Source of the DNA: Abditibacterium sp.
Lineage (GTDB): Bacteria > Armatimonadota > Abditibacteriia > Abditibacteriales > Abditibacteriaceae
Direction: 5' to 3'
Assembly: GCA_030448265.1 (NCBI GenBank)
Contig: JAUJNG010000017.1
Span: 20,438-84,437, forward strand
Length of the DNA stretch: 64,000 nucleotides
A program made the position numbers and the translations under genes. The notes beneath the pieces were generated by a model. It saw nothing but the letters and a program-made list of their open reading frames with translations, was not told where the DNA came from and ran no database searches. Shown here in pieces: positions 8,849 to 18,234 of this stretch (its first letter is position 1; every line of letters starts with the position of its first letter).

Positions 8849-10063
8849 TTAAAACAACATAAACCGTTTGCGCGGCTTGCTGCTCTCCTCACTCACCGGC
8901 AGGCGAAACAGCACCTGCGCCAGTTGTTTCACCGTCGCGGCGATTTCGCTGTTGGGCTGCGTCAAGACGAATGGCGACCCCATATTGATGGCCTGCGACG
9001 CGACGGCGGGTTCGTTGGGCAAAACGGCGGCGATTTTGGTTTCGAGAGTGGCTTCAAAATCTTCGCGCGAAATCATATCGCTGGGATCGGAGCGGTTGAT
9101 GACCACGCGCACGCGCGGCGCCAGATCTTCGGGCACCCAGTCGAGAAAAGTTTTGGTCGAGCGCATCGCCAGCAGATCCGACGACGAAGTGACCACCAGA
9201 ACCACATCGAGAAGCGGCAAAACCGCGCCCGCTTCTTCCGCCGTCAAAATCGGGAAATCGACGAAAGTCACCGACTGCGCGCGGCGGCAGGTGTCGAAAA
9301 GCGCCGCCATGAAGTCTTCGGGAATGCCTTCGGGATGCTGCGAAGCGCTGCCGCTCCACTGCCAGTAGGAAACTCCGCCTTTGTGAGTCGTGGCGAACTG
9401 GCGCATCCAGTCGATGGCGTAGCCGCCTTCTTCGCGGCGGTCGTCGTTGCCGGCGAGGTCGAAAAGCCCCAATTTGGGCTGCAAATTGAGCAAAACCGAG
9501 CCGTCGCCCGATTCCAGAGCGATCAGGCCCGCCGTTTTGCCCGTCGCGCCCGCCACGACCGCCGCCATATTGACCGCGAGCGTCGATTTTCCCAGTCCGC
9601 CTTTGCCCGACACCACGCCCACCACCAGGCCGTGGGCGGCTTCGTGGGAAGCGGTGTCCTCGGCGCCGCGCTGCACCACGCGCAGGGTGCGATGTCCGGC
9701 TATGTTGAGAATGCTTTCGCGCAAAGCGGCGGCTTCGAGCGGTTTAATTAGGTATTCTTCGGCGCCGGTGAGCATGGCGCGGCGCAGATTTTCGGGCGAA
9801 TTGTCCGCCGAAACCAGCACGACCGCCAGATTCTGCCGCACTCTTAGAGCCTGCGCGGCGATTTCAAAGACATCGGCGCCAGGAAAATCGGCGTCGAGCA
9901 GCAAAATATCCGGTTCGGTGGTGGGAAGCGCCAGAACGACGGCGTGAGGCTGCTCGACTTCGGGCATCACCTCGATGACGAATTCGGCGTTGGACGAATC
10001 CCAGCCTGCGGGCAGGGGCTGCGTCAGGCAGGCCGGTAGAATGCGAATGAGCGAACTTTCCAT
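8849..10063 (-). CDS. cpaE: CpaE/TadZ-like pilus assembly ATPase with receiver domain
   Basis: A 404-residue MinD/ParA-type protein expected to position the Tad pilus machine. Residues ~1-120 form a response-regulator receiver fold with the candidate phospho-acceptor D57 (DILLLDADFPG), S85 and K107 (LIKPL). The ATPase starts at ~147 with the deviant Walker A VSGKGGLGKST and continues with VTFVDFPILT and VLVVTSSSDLLAMRSTKTFLD. Receiver-plus-MinD architecture is typical of CpaE/TadZ. The motor ATPase CpaF/TadA, TadB/C and pilin genes are not in the window, so the tad genes are split or continue elsewhere. The gene begins 16 bases after a membrane protein gene. Confidence 0.85.
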   Translation of the reverse strand: MESSLIRILPACLTQPLPAGWDSSNAEFVIEVMPEVEQPHAVVLALPTTEPDILLLDADFPGADVFEIAAQALRVRQNLAVVLVSADNSPENLRRAMLTGAEEYLIKPLEAAALRESILNIAGHRTLRVVQRGAEDTASHEAAHGLVVGVVSGKGGLGKSTLAVNMAAVVAGATGKTAGLIALESGDGSVLLNLQPKLGLFDLAGNDDRREEGGYAIDWMRQFATTHKGGVSYWQWSGSASQHPEGIPEDFMAALFDTCRRAQSVTFVDFPILTAEEAGAVLPLLDVVLVVTSSSDLLAMRSTKTFLDWVPEDLAPRVRVVINRSDPSDMISREDFEATLETKIAAVLPNEPAVASQAINMGSPFVLTQPNSEIAATVKQLAQVLFRLPVSEESSKPRKRFMLF

Positions 10064-10078
10064 GGAAAAAAGCTACTT

Positions 10079-11062
10079 TCAAGACGTGCGCGTGCGCGTC
10101 AAATTGAGAACGCCGACGAGGGCGGGTGCCAGCAGAATGGGAATCAATTCAGAATAAAGCCGTGTTTCGGACAAAACCCCGACCACGCTCATCGACGCCA
10201 TAAAAGGCCAGAAAACGCCGCTCGCGCGCCGCAAAAAGGGGGGCTGATAACGCCGCGTCGCCGCGCCAATCGCCCACATTCCAGCCAGAGCGATTATTGC
10301 GCTCCCCAGCGCCAAAGTCGGGGGCGCGGTGAAAAGCTGCGTCAGGGCGTTCCAGTTGGTGGCGAGGTGCAATTCGAGAGGTTTTCCGGCGTTGGAAGCG
10401 AAAATCCAGCTCATTATCCCGCGCACCGCGAGCCAGATTCCCATCTGACTCGCCACCAGAAGCGCGAAACGGCGGCGCGGCAACACATCCCACAGCGTGA
10501 GGACAAAAGCGAGCGTCAAAAACGCGCTGGTTTCGCGATTGAGCGTGGCGAGGGTGAAAACCGCCAGATAAAGCGCGAAGCGTCGCTGCGCCATCAAAAG
10601 CAGGCCGAGGGTGGCGAAAAACACCGCCGGAACGTCGTAGGGATAAAACCATTTGTGCGAGTAAAACGCGAAAAGCGGCAGCGCAATCGAGAGCGAAAGC
10701 CACGCAGCCGCGCGCGATGCGCTCCATTGCCGCAGATAAGCGGCGAAAACCGCAAAAAGCGCGACCGAAAAGCCCATCAGCAAAATCTGGTAGCAGCGCA
10801 CGACATCGAAGGGCGTGAGCCGCGCGCCCCAATGGGCCAGAAAAGGCATCAAGATTCGCAGTTGATAGGGCCGGTTGCCCTCGAACTGCGCCAACAGGCG
10901 CGGGTCGGCCTCGTTCATTACGAAAGTGTGATTGAGATAATACGCGCTAAAAGCCAGAGCCAGCACGATGCCGCCAAACGTCGCCCACAACGTCTGGCGC
11001 AAGCCAAACGCGCGCGCATCGGGCGTCGCAAGCGGGGTGGAGGGCGAAAGGGAAACGTTCAT
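10079..11062 (-). CDS. Polytopic membrane protein, GT-C-like
   Basis: A 327-residue protein with about eight hydrophobic segments. The loop after helix 1 holds NEADPRLLAQFEGNRPYQLRI, and a later motif NRETSAF follows TLATL. This GNRPYQ...NRET pattern occurs in uncharacterised bacterial membrane proteins that resemble GT-C glycosyltransferases or mannosyltransferases. I cannot assign an activity. It is upstream of cpaE on the same strand and may be co-transcribed with it. Confidence 0.55.
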   Translation of the reverse strand: MNVSLSPSTPLATPDARAFGLRQTLWATFGGIVLALAFSAYYLNHTFVMNEADPRLLAQFEGNRPYQLRILMPFLAHWGARLTPFDVVRCYQILLMGFSVALFAVFAAYLRQWSASRAAAWLSLSIALPLFAFYSHKWFYPYDVPAVFFATLGLLLMAQRRFALYLAVFTLATLNRETSAFLTLAFVLTLWDVLPRRRFALLVASQMGIWLAVRGIMSWIFASNAGKPLELHLATNWNALTQLFTAPPTLALGSAIIALAGMWAIGAATRRYQPPFLRRASGVFWPFMASMSVVGVLSETRLYSELIPILLAPALVGVLNLTRTRTS

Positions 11063-11098
11063 GCGAAAGGAGGCGCGGGCAGAGGGATTTTGACTCTT

Positions 11099-11228
11099 AG
11101 TGTGTTGTGGAAGTGTTCGTAGGGGCGTAGCGTGCTACGCCCTGGACGTTTTAGATCCCTTGATTTGGTTGACTCCCAAGTTGCGGGCGTAGCACGCTAC
11201 GCCCCTACGGGCACTTCCAAAACACACT
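11099..11228. repeat. Long inverted repeat (44-bp arms, 3 mismatches)
   Basis: 11099-11142 pairs with 11185-11228. The arm core GGGCGTAGCRYGCTACGCCC is itself palindromic, so each arm can fold alone or with its partner. It lies between two same-strand genes, upstream of the polytopic membrane protein gene. No T-run follows it. Confidence 0.95.
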
Positions 11229-11290
11229 CTAAAAACGTATTCCAATAGGCAATTATTTGCAGGACGTAAGTCCCGCCTCTTTGGATAGGC

Positions 11291-12385
11291 TCAAGAAACC
11301 GAGCGTCCCATCGCGCTCAGAAACGCTTTGACCACGCGCGGATCGAGCGCCGCGCCGCTATTCTCGGCCACGCTGTCCATCGCGCCGCCCACGACCGAAA
11401 GCGGTGCGCGGTCGGCGCGGCGCGCCGTCATCGCCGCGAAACGCGCCGCGACTGCCAAAATCCGCGAACCGAGCGGAATTTCGTCGCCGCTCAGCCCCGC
11501 CGGAGCGCCCGAACCGTCGTAATTTTCGCCCTGATGCCGCACCAGGAGGGCCACTTCTTCCAGTCCATCGACCGAAGCGATCCAATTGGCGCCCGCCACC
11601 GTCGAAGCGCGCACCTGCTCCAATTCTTCGTCGGAAAGCTGGGCTTTTTTCTCCAAAATCGCTTCGGGAATCGACAGCCGGCCCAGACCGCCCAAAAGCG
11701 CCGCGAACTCGATTTTCTGCGCTTCGGCTTCGTCGAGATCCATGGTGCGTGCCGTCAAACCGGCGTAATAAGCGACCGCTCCTGCATAACCCTCGCGTCC
11801 GGTTTCGCGGCCATCGACGGCGGCGGCCAGAGTTTCGGCGAACTGGCGAAACGAGCGGTTGAGCCGTTCGGCGCGCGTGGCCATCGACAAAATCGCGCCC
11901 GCCTGCAAGCCCGCCATCTCGAAAACCGCCTTCCAGTCGTCGGAAAGCTCGCCGTCCTCGGATTGAAGCCACAACAGCGCGATGCCCCGTTCATCGAGGG
12001 GCAGACACAGCGACGGCGCGGCGTTTTTCTCGCTCATTAGCCCCAGAGTGACGGCCAGATCGCGTTCCTGTCCCTCGCCCTGGACGATGAAAAACAGGGA
12101 TTGGGGCCACGCATCGGGCGCAAAATCCACGTCGGCGGCCTCGAAATCGCCGTCGAAATCGCCCGCTCGGCCCCAGAAGTGGAGCCGATTTGCGGCGTCG
12201 GGGCAGGCCCACAGCGCAATCGCATCGGCCTCGCACAGTTCCAGCAGCGCGGCGGCGAGGCGCTGCGCGACCTCATCGGGCAATTCCTGGGGCGCGGGCG
12301 TGGCCTCGCTCATCCAGCGCAGAAGCCGCGCCGCGAGGGGCGAGGGAGGAGGAGCGGGTTCGTCCCGCCAACTGGAAACGTTCAT
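11291..12385 (-). CDS. HD-GYP-type protein lacking the metal ligands
   Basis: A 364-residue cytoplasmic protein: a GAF-like sensor region (about 35-165), a helical linker, and an HD-GYP fold (about 175-360). HD-GYP enzymes hydrolyse cyclic di-GMP. Here the signature positions are replaced: the HD of the family's HD-x-GK motif reads GG-L-GR (ALLGGLGRL, 229-237), HHE-x-x-DGxGYP reads HQGENYDGSGAP (284-295), and the later AD reads AA (AVAARFAAMT, 311-320). The fold motif SIPEAILEKKAQLSDEE is intact. Catalysis is unlikely; a signal-sensing or protein-binding role is inferred. It is divergent from thiE across a long inverted repeat. Confidence 0.82.
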   Translation of the reverse strand: MNVSSWRDEPAPPPSPLAARLLRWMSEATPAPQELPDEVAQRLAAALLELCEADAIALWACPDAANRLHFWGRAGDFDGDFEAADVDFAPDAWPQSLFFIVQGEGQERDLAVTLGLMSEKNAAPSLCLPLDERGIALLWLQSEDGELSDDWKAVFEMAGLQAGAILSMATRAERLNRSFRQFAETLAAAVDGRETGREGYAGAVAYYAGLTARTMDLDEAEAQKIEFAALLGGLGRLSIPEAILEKKAQLSDEELEQVRASTVAGANWIASVDGLEEVALLVRHQGENYDGSGAPAGLSGDEIPLGSRILAVAARFAAMTARRADRAPLSVVGGAMDSVAENSGAALDPRVVKAFLSAMGRSVS

Positions 12386-12396
12386 AATGGAATGGG

Positions 12397-12502
12397 CAGC
12401 GACTGAAGTCGCCGCAAAGCGGGGCGAAACCTGCCTTCGCAGGTTAATGCATTAGTCCGCGAAGGCGGACTTCGCTCTTCTTTGCGGCGACTTCAGTCGC
12501 TG
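12397..12502. repeat. Composite inverted repeat, three-way-junction family (copy 1)
   Basis: The outer stem is a perfect 23 bp (12397-12419 with 12480-12502). Inside are two separate hairpins, 12428-12445 (AACCTGCCTTCGCAGGTT) and 12454-12471 (AGTCCGCGAAGGCGGACT). A single strand would fold as a cloverleaf-like junction. Related copies are at 20876-20979 and 30242-30349. It separates divergent genes. No TPP riboswitch was seen before thiE. Confidence 0.96.
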
Positions 12503-12527
12503 TTGCGGCTTTAAACACCTTCTAATC

Positions 12528-13178
12528 ATGCCTCAAAATTCGTGGCGCGCGCGTTTGCGCGGCCTTTACGTGGTCACCGACGCCCACCTGGGCGGCGGAC
12601 ATCTTCCCATCGCGCGCGCCGCGTTGGGGGGCGGCGCCACTATTTTACAACTGCGCGACAAAACCACGCCGCCGCGCCCGCTTCTGCAAATCGCGCTCGA
12701 AATGCGCCGCCTGACCCGCGAGGCGAACGCCTTGTTAGTTATTAACGACCGCCTTGATCTCGCACTTTTATGCGAAGCCGACGGCGTTCATCTCGGCCCC
12801 GACGACTGGCCTCTCGAAGCGGCGCGTCGCGTTCTGGGGCCGCACCGTTTGGTGGGCGCCTCGACCGGAACACCCGAAGAAGCGCGCGCCGCCGAAAAAG
12901 AAGGCGCCGATTATCTCGGCGTCGGCGCCGTTTTCGCCACCGCGACCAAAAACGATGCGGGCGAAGCGATTGGACTCGGAGGACTGCGGGCGGTGCTGCG
13001 TGCAACGACCTTGCCCGCCGCCGCGATTGGGGGACTTGGCGCCGCCAACATCGGTGCCACAATTGAGGCGGGCGCGGCGATGGCGTGCGTGGTTTCGGCG
13101 GTCGCCGGAGCGGGGGACGAAGCGGCGATGGCGCGCGCGGCGCGCGAGTTGGTGGAGAAAATGCGCGCTGGTAATTGA
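12528..13178 (+). CDS. thiE: Thiamine phosphate synthase
   Basis: A 216-residue cytoplasmic TIM-barrel enzyme that joins HMP pyrophosphate and the thiazole phosphate to make thiamine phosphate. Family signatures are in order: ATILQLRDK (about 38-46), LLVINDRLDLALL (~69-81), ADGVHLGPDD (~84-93), the DYLGVGAVFATATKND loop (~125-140) and PAAAIGGLGAANI near the C-terminus. Length is normal. It is followed after 55 bases by thiL, which uses its product, so the two form a thiamine unit with an inverted repeat between them. HMP and thiazole synthesis genes are not in the window. Confidence 0.95.
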   Translation: MPQNSWRARLRGLYVVTDAHLGGGHLPIARAALGGGATILQLRDKTTPPRPLLQIALEMRRLTREANALLVINDRLDLALLCEADGVHLGPDDWPLEAARRVLGPHRLVGASTGTPEEARAAEKEGADYLGVGAVFATATKNDAGEAIGLGGLRAVLRATTLPAAAIGGLGAANIGATIEAGAAMACVVSAVAGAGDEAAMARAARELVEKMRAGN

Positions 13179-13216
13179 CCGGTTCCCTCCCCCGCAAGCG
13201 GGAGAGGGAACCGGTC
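13177..13216. repeat. Inverted repeat, GGTTCCC/GGGAACC family
   Basis: 19-bp arms (13177-13195 with 13198-13216, one mismatch) have a two-base loop. The outer sequence GGGAACCGGTCAT recurs at 26705-26719 and 53657-53668, and GGGAACCGGTC at 18150-18160. The repeat overlaps the thiE stop codon by two bases. Confidence 0.92.
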
Positions 13217-13233
13217 ATCAACCTATTACTCCC

Positions 13234-14247
13234 ATGAACCTCTCGGAAATCGGCGAATTCGGCCTTATCGCGCACCTGCAAAAGGGTCTGGAAACGCGCG
13301 CGGGCGTTCAAATCGGCATCGGCGACGACGCGGCAGTGTTGGACTCGCTGCATCGCCCCATCGTGACGATGGATGCGCTCGTCGAAGGCGTTCATTTCCG
13401 GCGCGAGTGGACGAGTGCGCGCGCGTTGGGCCGCAAAGTGATGGCGGTGAATGTGTCCGATCTGGCGGCGAGCGGCGCGCGTCCGGTCGCCGCGTTTGTG
13501 TCACTCGCGCTGGGCGCGGATGAGACGGTGGAGTGGATCGAGGAACTTTACACCGGTTTTGAGGACGCGGCGCGCGAATGGGGATTCACCGTCGCGGGCG
13601 GCGATATGACCAGATCGCGCGGCGATTTGATGATTTCGATTGCGCTTGTCGGCGAGGTGTTGAGCCTCGCGCGCGGCCCAATTTTACGAACCGGCGCTCA
13701 AAACGGCGATGTTTTGGTAGTTTCGGGAACCCTGGGCGGTGCGGCGGCGGGATTGGCGCTGCTTCAAGCTCCCAATACCAACGTTTCGGTTTCAACGCGC
13801 CAAAAAATGCTCTTGCGCCATCACGAGCCGACGCCGCGCCTCTCTTTGATGCGTGCTTTGCTGGAAGTCGACGCTGATGCCGTGCATGGCGCGCTGGACT
13901 TGTCGGATGGACTCGCGGGCGATGCGGTTCACCTAGCGCGGCGTTCGAGCGTTTCGTTGCAAATTGAGACCGAATGGCTGCCGATTTCGGTGCAGTGCCG
14001 CGAGGTTGCCGCCGCTTTGAGCGCCGACGCGCTCGACTGGGCGCTTGCGGGCGGCGAGGATTACGAGCTTTTGCTGGCCCTGGCACCGGAAAAGGTCGAA
14101 CTGCTGAGTTTGGAAGCCGAAAAACGCTGCGGTGTATCCTTGACCATTATCGGGAAATGCAGCGCGCCCGATGAAGCAGGGCCGCAGGTCAAGATTTTGG
14201 AAAATGGCGTGATGCGCCCCAGCGAGGGCGCCTGGACGCATTTTTGA
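13234..14247 (+). CDS. thiL: Thiamine monophosphate kinase
   Basis: A 337-residue AIR-synthase-like kinase that phosphorylates thiamine monophosphate to thiamine diphosphate with ATP. Motifs seen: the metal-binding IGDDAAVLD near residue 29, MDALVEGVHF (~46-55), AVNVSDLAASGARP (~70-83), the Gly-rich AGGDMTRS (~122), SGTLGGAAAGL, the active-site ALDLSDGLAGD and the C-terminal LAGGEDYELLLAL. The reading frame is open further upstream, but ATG 13234 gives the family N-terminus LSEIGEFGLI. It pairs with thiE and is closed by a terminator. Confidence 0.95.
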   Translation: MNLSEIGEFGLIAHLQKGLETRAGVQIGIGDDAAVLDSLHRPIVTMDALVEGVHFRREWTSARALGRKVMAVNVSDLAASGARPVAAFVSLALGADETVEWIEELYTGFEDAAREWGFTVAGGDMTRSRGDLMISIALVGEVLSLARGPILRTGAQNGDVLVVSGTLGGAAAGLALLQAPNTNVSVSTRQKMLLRHHEPTPRLSLMRALLEVDADAVHGALDLSDGLAGDAVHLARRSSVSLQIETEWLPISVQCREVAAALSADALDWALAGGEDYELLLALAPEKVELLSLEAEKRCGVSLTIIGKCSAPDEAGPQVKILENGVMRPSEGAWTHF

Positions 14248-14274
14248 ACCCTCGGAGACTGGGCGCCAAACAGC

Positions 14275-14310
14275 AAAAAACCTGCATCGAATTTCCGATG
14301 CAGGTTTTTT
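14275..14310 (+). terminator. Terminator after thiL
   Basis: A 15-bp stem (14275-14289 with 14296-14310) includes CCTGCATCG/CGATGCAGG flanked by A6 and T7. It should work in both directions. On the minus strand it follows the tRNA-Val fragment. Confidence 0.85.
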
Positions 14311-14314
14311 TGAA

Positions 14315-14378
14315 TGGGCGATAGAGGATTTGAACCTCTGACCCCTACCGTGTCAAGGTAGAAGTCACTCTTTCGAGC
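14315..14378 (-). tRNA. tRNA-Val (GAC) 3' portion with abnormal 5' part
   Basis: Reading the minus strand, a good anticodon arm (stem CTACC/GGTAG, loop TTGACAC, anticodon GAC at 14352-14354) is followed by a 5-bp T-arm with loop TTCAAAT. The 3' acceptor strand ATCGCCC and discriminator A end at 14315; CCA is not encoded. The expected 5' acceptor strand GGGCGAT is missing upstream. The D-arm is only GCTC-GAAA-GAGT, and the bases before it do not pair with the acceptor. It is therefore a truncated or recombined tRNA gene, perhaps an old integration attachment site, rather than a normal tRNA. Confidence 0.7.
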
Positions 14379-14571
14379 TGAACCCTTACAGCACAACGAT
14401 TTCGGCGTTTTAGACAGCCTCATTCCAATGAAGGAATGTGCTGTTAATTTTGCCTTGTTTATTGGCCGGTGTAAAGGCTGCCGTTTCTGCTGCGAACTCA
14501 GGAAGATGTGGCGGGCACATACTGGTTGTGCTCGACTAAGAGTGTGTATAGAAAGTCCGAAAGCGCCCCCA

Positions 14572-14669
14572 TTTCGTCATCCTGAGGAGCCTGCGACGAA
14601 GGATCTGGCGTTACGCTGCCGAGACTGTGACGCCAGATCCTTCGCCGCAGGCTCCTCAGGATGACGAAA
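14572..14669. repeat. Long inverted repeat (40-bp arms, 1 mismatch)
   Basis: 14572-14611 pairs with 14630-14669. The arm starts TTTCGTCATCCTGAGGAGCC, a word I know from intergenic repeats of several unrelated phyla. Bases 14391-14571 before it contain no gene that I can support. Confidence 0.95.
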
Positions 14670-14700
14670 AACGGGAGCTTTCACAAAGATCACAGACTTT

Positions 14701-14807
14701 TCAAACTGATTCTTACAAGGAACGCGACGGGTTGCTACGGACTTGCAGGCTGTCATTCCTCGTCGTGTGTTCTTGGTATAACAGCCTGTAAATCCGTAGC
14801 AGTTTGA
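14701..14807. repeat. Imperfect inverted repeat beside the RND pump gene
   Basis: An outer 7-bp stem (14701-14707 with 14801-14807) and an inner 22-bp stem with three mismatches (14732-14753 with 14781-14802) leave a large one-sided bulge. Part of the bulge (AAGGAACGCGACG) is nearly complementary to the loop. The element ends two bases before the RND stop codon. Confidence 0.75.
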
Positions 14808-14808
14808 T

Positions 14809-17800
14809 TTAAGCCCGCGCCCCCAACTCTTCTTTTCTTCCTGTCTTCCCGTCTTCACTCCCCACTTTCTCCGCCGATTTCCCTCGCACTTTGGCCACCC
14901 ACCCAATCAAATCATCGAAAAGCGAATACGCAACCGGCGTCGCCAGAAGCGTGAGCAACAGCGACAGCGTTTGCCCGCCGAAAATTACGGTTCCGATGGC
15001 GCGGTTGGTGCCGCTTCCCGTTCCGGTGGAAATTACGAGCGGAATCATGCCCGCTACGAACGCCAGAGTCGTCATCAAAATCGGGCGCAGACGGTCGCGG
15101 TTGGCCTGGATGATGGCGTCGGTGCGGTTCATCCCGCGCTCGCGGAGTTGGTTGGTGTGGTCAACCTGCAAAATCGCGTTTTTCTTCACCACGCCGAACA
15201 AGAGCAAAATGCCCAGCGCCGAATAGATGTTGAACGATTGGCCGAACAAAACCACCGACAACAGCGCGAAGGGAACCGTGAGCGGCAACGAAAGCAAAAT
15301 CGTGATGGGATGCAGCCAACTCTCGAACTGCGCCGCCAGAATCAAATACATGAACACAATCGAAAGCCCCAGTGCCAGCAAAAACGCTTGCAGCGATTTG
15401 AGTTGCTCTTTGGAACTGCCCGACGGCTCGCCGGTGTAGCCCGCCGGAAGGTTCAATTTGTCGTAGGCGGCCTGCATTCGCGTAATGATGGCGCCCGAAG
15501 ACGCGCCTGGCGCGGTGTTCGCCGAGACGATGATCTGGCGCTGGCGATTGAGACGCTGAATGCTGTTGGGGCCGGTGCCGCGCCGAAATGTCGTCACCTG
15601 ATCTAAATTGACCGCGCCCAGTGTTGAAGAAGGCACCGTCCACAAACTGATGCCGTTGGGGTCTTGCCGATAATTCTGCGGCGCGCGAACGTGGACTTCG
15701 TATTGTTCGCCCTTTTCCAGATAAGTCGAAACCTGCTGGCCGCCCACCAGATAGCGCAGCGCGGTCGCCACGTCACCCACGTTCACGCCCAGATCGGCGG
15801 CGCGGTCGCGGTCGATGTCGGCGATGAATTCCGGCTGGCCCGCCGCGAAATTGGTGTCGGCATCGGCCACGCCTTTAATTTTTCGCACGTCTTCGAGCAT
15901 CCGGTCGGCGGCTTCGCTCAAAGTAGGCAAATCCGGCCCCGACAGCACGAACTGCACGCCGCGCCCGCCTCCGCCGCCTCCGCCACCAAAGCCTGGGAGC
16001 GCGTTGGGCGGACTCACGCGCAAACGCAGGCCTTCCGCCGCGAGTTTGCGGCTCAAAGTGCGCCGCGCGCTCTGCATGGCGTCGTTTTGCGAGATGGTGC
16101 GCTCGTCGAGCGGTTTCATGCCCACGAAAACCTGGGCGCTGTTGTTGGAGCGCGAGCCGAAACCGTTAATCGACAGCAGGGTGTAGTCGGTTGTCGGCAT
16201 TTTGAGCAGTTCGCGCTGAATTTTGCGCCCGATTTCGGTGGTTTGCTGGATGCTGGTGCCTTCGGGCGCCGTCGCGTTGATTTGATACTGCGATTCGTCG
16301 TCGTCGGGCAGAAAATTGAAGGGCGCCATGTTATACAGCGTCGGGACGGAGGCCAGCGAAAGGGCGCACGCCAGAACAACCGCCCAGCGATGGCCCATGC
16401 TCCACTTCAGCATTGCGGTATAAACGCGGTCAATGGGCGCGAACAACCTGCTGCCTTTAGAATCGTGTGCCTGTCCGTCCTTTGCGTCGCGTTTGAACCA
16501 GCGCGCCGCCAGCGAGGGCGCGAGCGTAAACGAAACCAGCAGCGAAACCAGAATCGCAAACGACATCGTGATGCCAAACGAGGCCAGAAGCCGCCCCGTC
16601 AGCCCTTCCATGAAAGCGACCGGCAAAAATACCGCGACCAGACTCAAAGTCGTCGCCAGAACCGCCAGACCGATCTCGCGCGTGCCCTCAATCGCCGCTT
16701 CATAGGCGCCGATGCCCTTCTCTTCCATGACGCGAAAAATGTTTTCGATGACGACAATGGTGTCGTCGATCACGATGCCGACCGCGAGCGTGAGCGCCAG
16801 CAGAGTGATGATGTTGAGAGTGTAGCCGAACGCCCACAGCAACCCGAACGTGGCGATGAGCGACGCGGGAATTGAAATCGCCGCGATCAAAGTGGCGCGC
16901 CAGTTGAGCAGGAAGACCAGCACCACCAGAATCGCGAGAATGGAGCCGACGATGAGATGTTCTTGGACCGAATGCACGGCGGCCTCGATATATTGCGACT
17001 GGTCGCGCACGACCTGCATTTTGGTGCCAGGCGGCGCGGTGGCGCGCGCGGTTTCGACGCGCGCTTTGATGGCATCAATGGTGGCGAGGGTATTGACGCC
17101 GGATTGTTTGCGAATGAAAAGCTGCACCGTCGGGTTGCCGTTGAGTTCGGCAACTCTGGTGACCGGCTCCACGCCGTCTTCGATGCGCGCCACATCGCGC
17201 AATCGCACGATGGCGCCGCCCTCGCTTTTCAGGCTGATTTTGCCGAAATCCTCGATGTTTTGAACTCGCCCCGCCGTGCGAAGCGTGAGCGTGCCGCTTT
17301 CGGCTTCGACCTGTCCGCCTGGCACTTCGACGTTGCTGCTTTGCACCGCGCGCGTCAAGTCGGTGACCGAAACGCCCGCCGCGCGCATTTGATAGGGATC
17401 GGGAATGATGTTGATCTGCCGCAACTGCCCGCCAGCGAGAAACACTTCGCCCACGCCGTCGGCGTTTTCGATTTGCGGAATAAGAGTTTTATCGGCGTAT
17501 TCGGTGATGTCGCGGATGGGCGCGTCGCCCGAAATGGCGATGCTGATGATGGGCGCCGCATCGGGATCCTGGCGGCGCACCGTCGGCGCGTCGACTTCAT
17601 CGGGCAAGCGATTTTGCACCTGTGACACTTTGTCGCGCACTTCCTGTGCGGCGACATCGGCATCTTTGCTCAAATCGAAGGCGACGGTGACATTCGATGA
17701 GCCTTCGCTTGAAGTCGAGCGCAGTTCGTCGATGCCGGCGATGGTGTTGACCGCGCCCTCGATAATTTCGGTGATTTCGATTTCGACGGCTTCGGGCGAA

Positions 17801-17964
17801 GCGCCAGGGTAGTCGGTGGAAACCGAAACGGTGGGATTTTCGACTTTGGGGAAGCGATCCACGCCCAATCGCGTGAAACCGAAAGTGCCGACCACGACGA
17901 GAACCAGAATGAGAACGGCGGCGAAAACGGGGCGCTTGACGCAAATTTCGGCGAGTTTTTGCAT
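14809..17964 (-). CDS. RND family efflux transporter permease (AcrB/HAE1-like)
   Basis: A 1051-residue inner-membrane proton-driven exporter, probably of drugs, detergents or metabolites. The N-terminal helix [21 protein letters not shown] is followed by porter domain motifs ([19 protein letters not shown]). TM4 has [20 protein letters not shown] with the two proton-relay Asp near residues 400-401. The second half repeats the fold and has [12 protein letters not shown], the relay Lys, near residue 927. The Gly-rich [12 protein letters not shown] insert sits in the second porter domain. ATG 17964 is chosen because it gives the family N-terminus. No membrane-fusion protein or TolC gene is adjacent, so partners must be elsewhere. 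Confidence 0.93.
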   Translation of the reverse strand: MQKLAEICVKRPVFAAVLILVLVVVGTFGFTRLGVDRFPKVENPTVSVSTDYPGASPEAVEIEITEIIEGAVNTIAGIDELRSTSSEGSSNVTVAFDLSKDADVAAQEVRDKVSQVQNRLPDEVDAPTVRRQDPDAAPIISIAISGDAPIRDITEYADKTLIPQIENADGVGEVFLAGGQLRQINIIPDPYQMRAAGVSVTDLTRAVQSSNVEVPGGQVEAESGTLTLRTAGRVQNIEDFGKISLKSEGGAIVRLRDVARIEDGVEPVTRVAELNGNPTVQLFIRKQSGVNTLATIDAIKARVETARATAPPGTKMQVVRDQSQYIEAAVHSVQEHLIVGSILAILVVLVFLLNWRATLIAAISIPASLIATFGLLWAFGYTLNIITLLALTLAVGIVIDDTIVVIENIFRVMEEKGIGAYEAAIEGTREIGLAVLATTLSLVAVFLPVAFMEGLTGRLLASFGITMSFAILVSLLVSFTLAPSLAARWFKRDAKDGQAHDSKGSRLFAPIDRVYTAMLKWSMGHRWAVVLACALSLASVPTLYNMAPFNFLPDDDESQYQINATAPEGTSIQQTTEIGRKIQRELLKMPTTDYTLLSINGFGSRSNNSAQVFVGMKPLDERTISQNDAMQSARRTLSRKLAAEGLRLRVSPPNALPGFGGGGGGGGRGVQFVLSGPDLPTLSEAADRMLEDVRKIKGVADADTNFAAGQPEFIADIDRDRAADLGVNVGDVATALRYLVGGQQVSTYLEKGEQYEVHVRAPQNYRQDPNGISLWTVPSSTLGAVNLDQVTTFRRGTGPNSIQRLNRQRQIIVSANTAPGASSGAIITRMQAAYDKLNLPAGYTGEPSGSSKEQLKSLQAFLLALGLSIVFMYLILAAQFESWLHPITILLSLPLTVPFALLSVVLFGQSFNIYSALGILLLFGVVKKNAILQVDHTNQLRERGMNRTDAIIQANRDRLRPILMTTLAFVAGMIPLVISTGTGSGTNRAIGTVIFGGQTLSLLLTLLATPVAYSLFDDLIGWVAKVRGKSAEKVGSEDGKTGRKEELGARA

Positions 17965-18002
17965 GAGGGAGAGAAAAGGAGCGACTGCGAAGCGTGTTGA
18001 GT

Positions 18003-18156
18003 GGTTCCCACGCCCAGAGGGCACCCGACTTGTGGGGAGCGTTAGGGAGGGGGCATCGGTGCAAGCGGCTATTTTCTTTGTTGAAAACAGCAACTCTTTC
18101 GGTTTGCCCCTCCTTAACGCTCCCCACAAGTCGGGTGCCCTCTGGGCGTGGGAACC
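18003..18156. repeat. Long inverted repeat (50-bp arms, 1 mismatch), GGTTCCC family
   Basis: 18003-18052 pairs with 18107-18156 around a 54-base loop. The arm includes GGGTGCCCTCTGGGCGTGGG, which is repeated as a half-copy at 26691-26710. It lies between divergent genes (RND pump and GH1), where a terminator would not be expected. Confidence 0.97.
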
Positions 18157-18234
18157 GGTCAACGTCCATCTCGCATTTTGGAGCCGTGCGTTCTGACTTT
18201 GTGGTGCGAATTTCCCGTATAAACTGCCCGCGCG

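Noticed and set aside
12386..12527. TPP riboswitch before thiE
   Set aside because: The gap is filled by the three-way-junction repeat. The conserved CTGAGA thi-box was not found.
14428..14906. Short frames between thiL and the RND gene
   Set aside because: They read through inverted-repeat arms (for example RHPEEPATKDLA on one strand and RHPEEPAAKDLA on the other), so the apparent protein similarity comes from the repeat.
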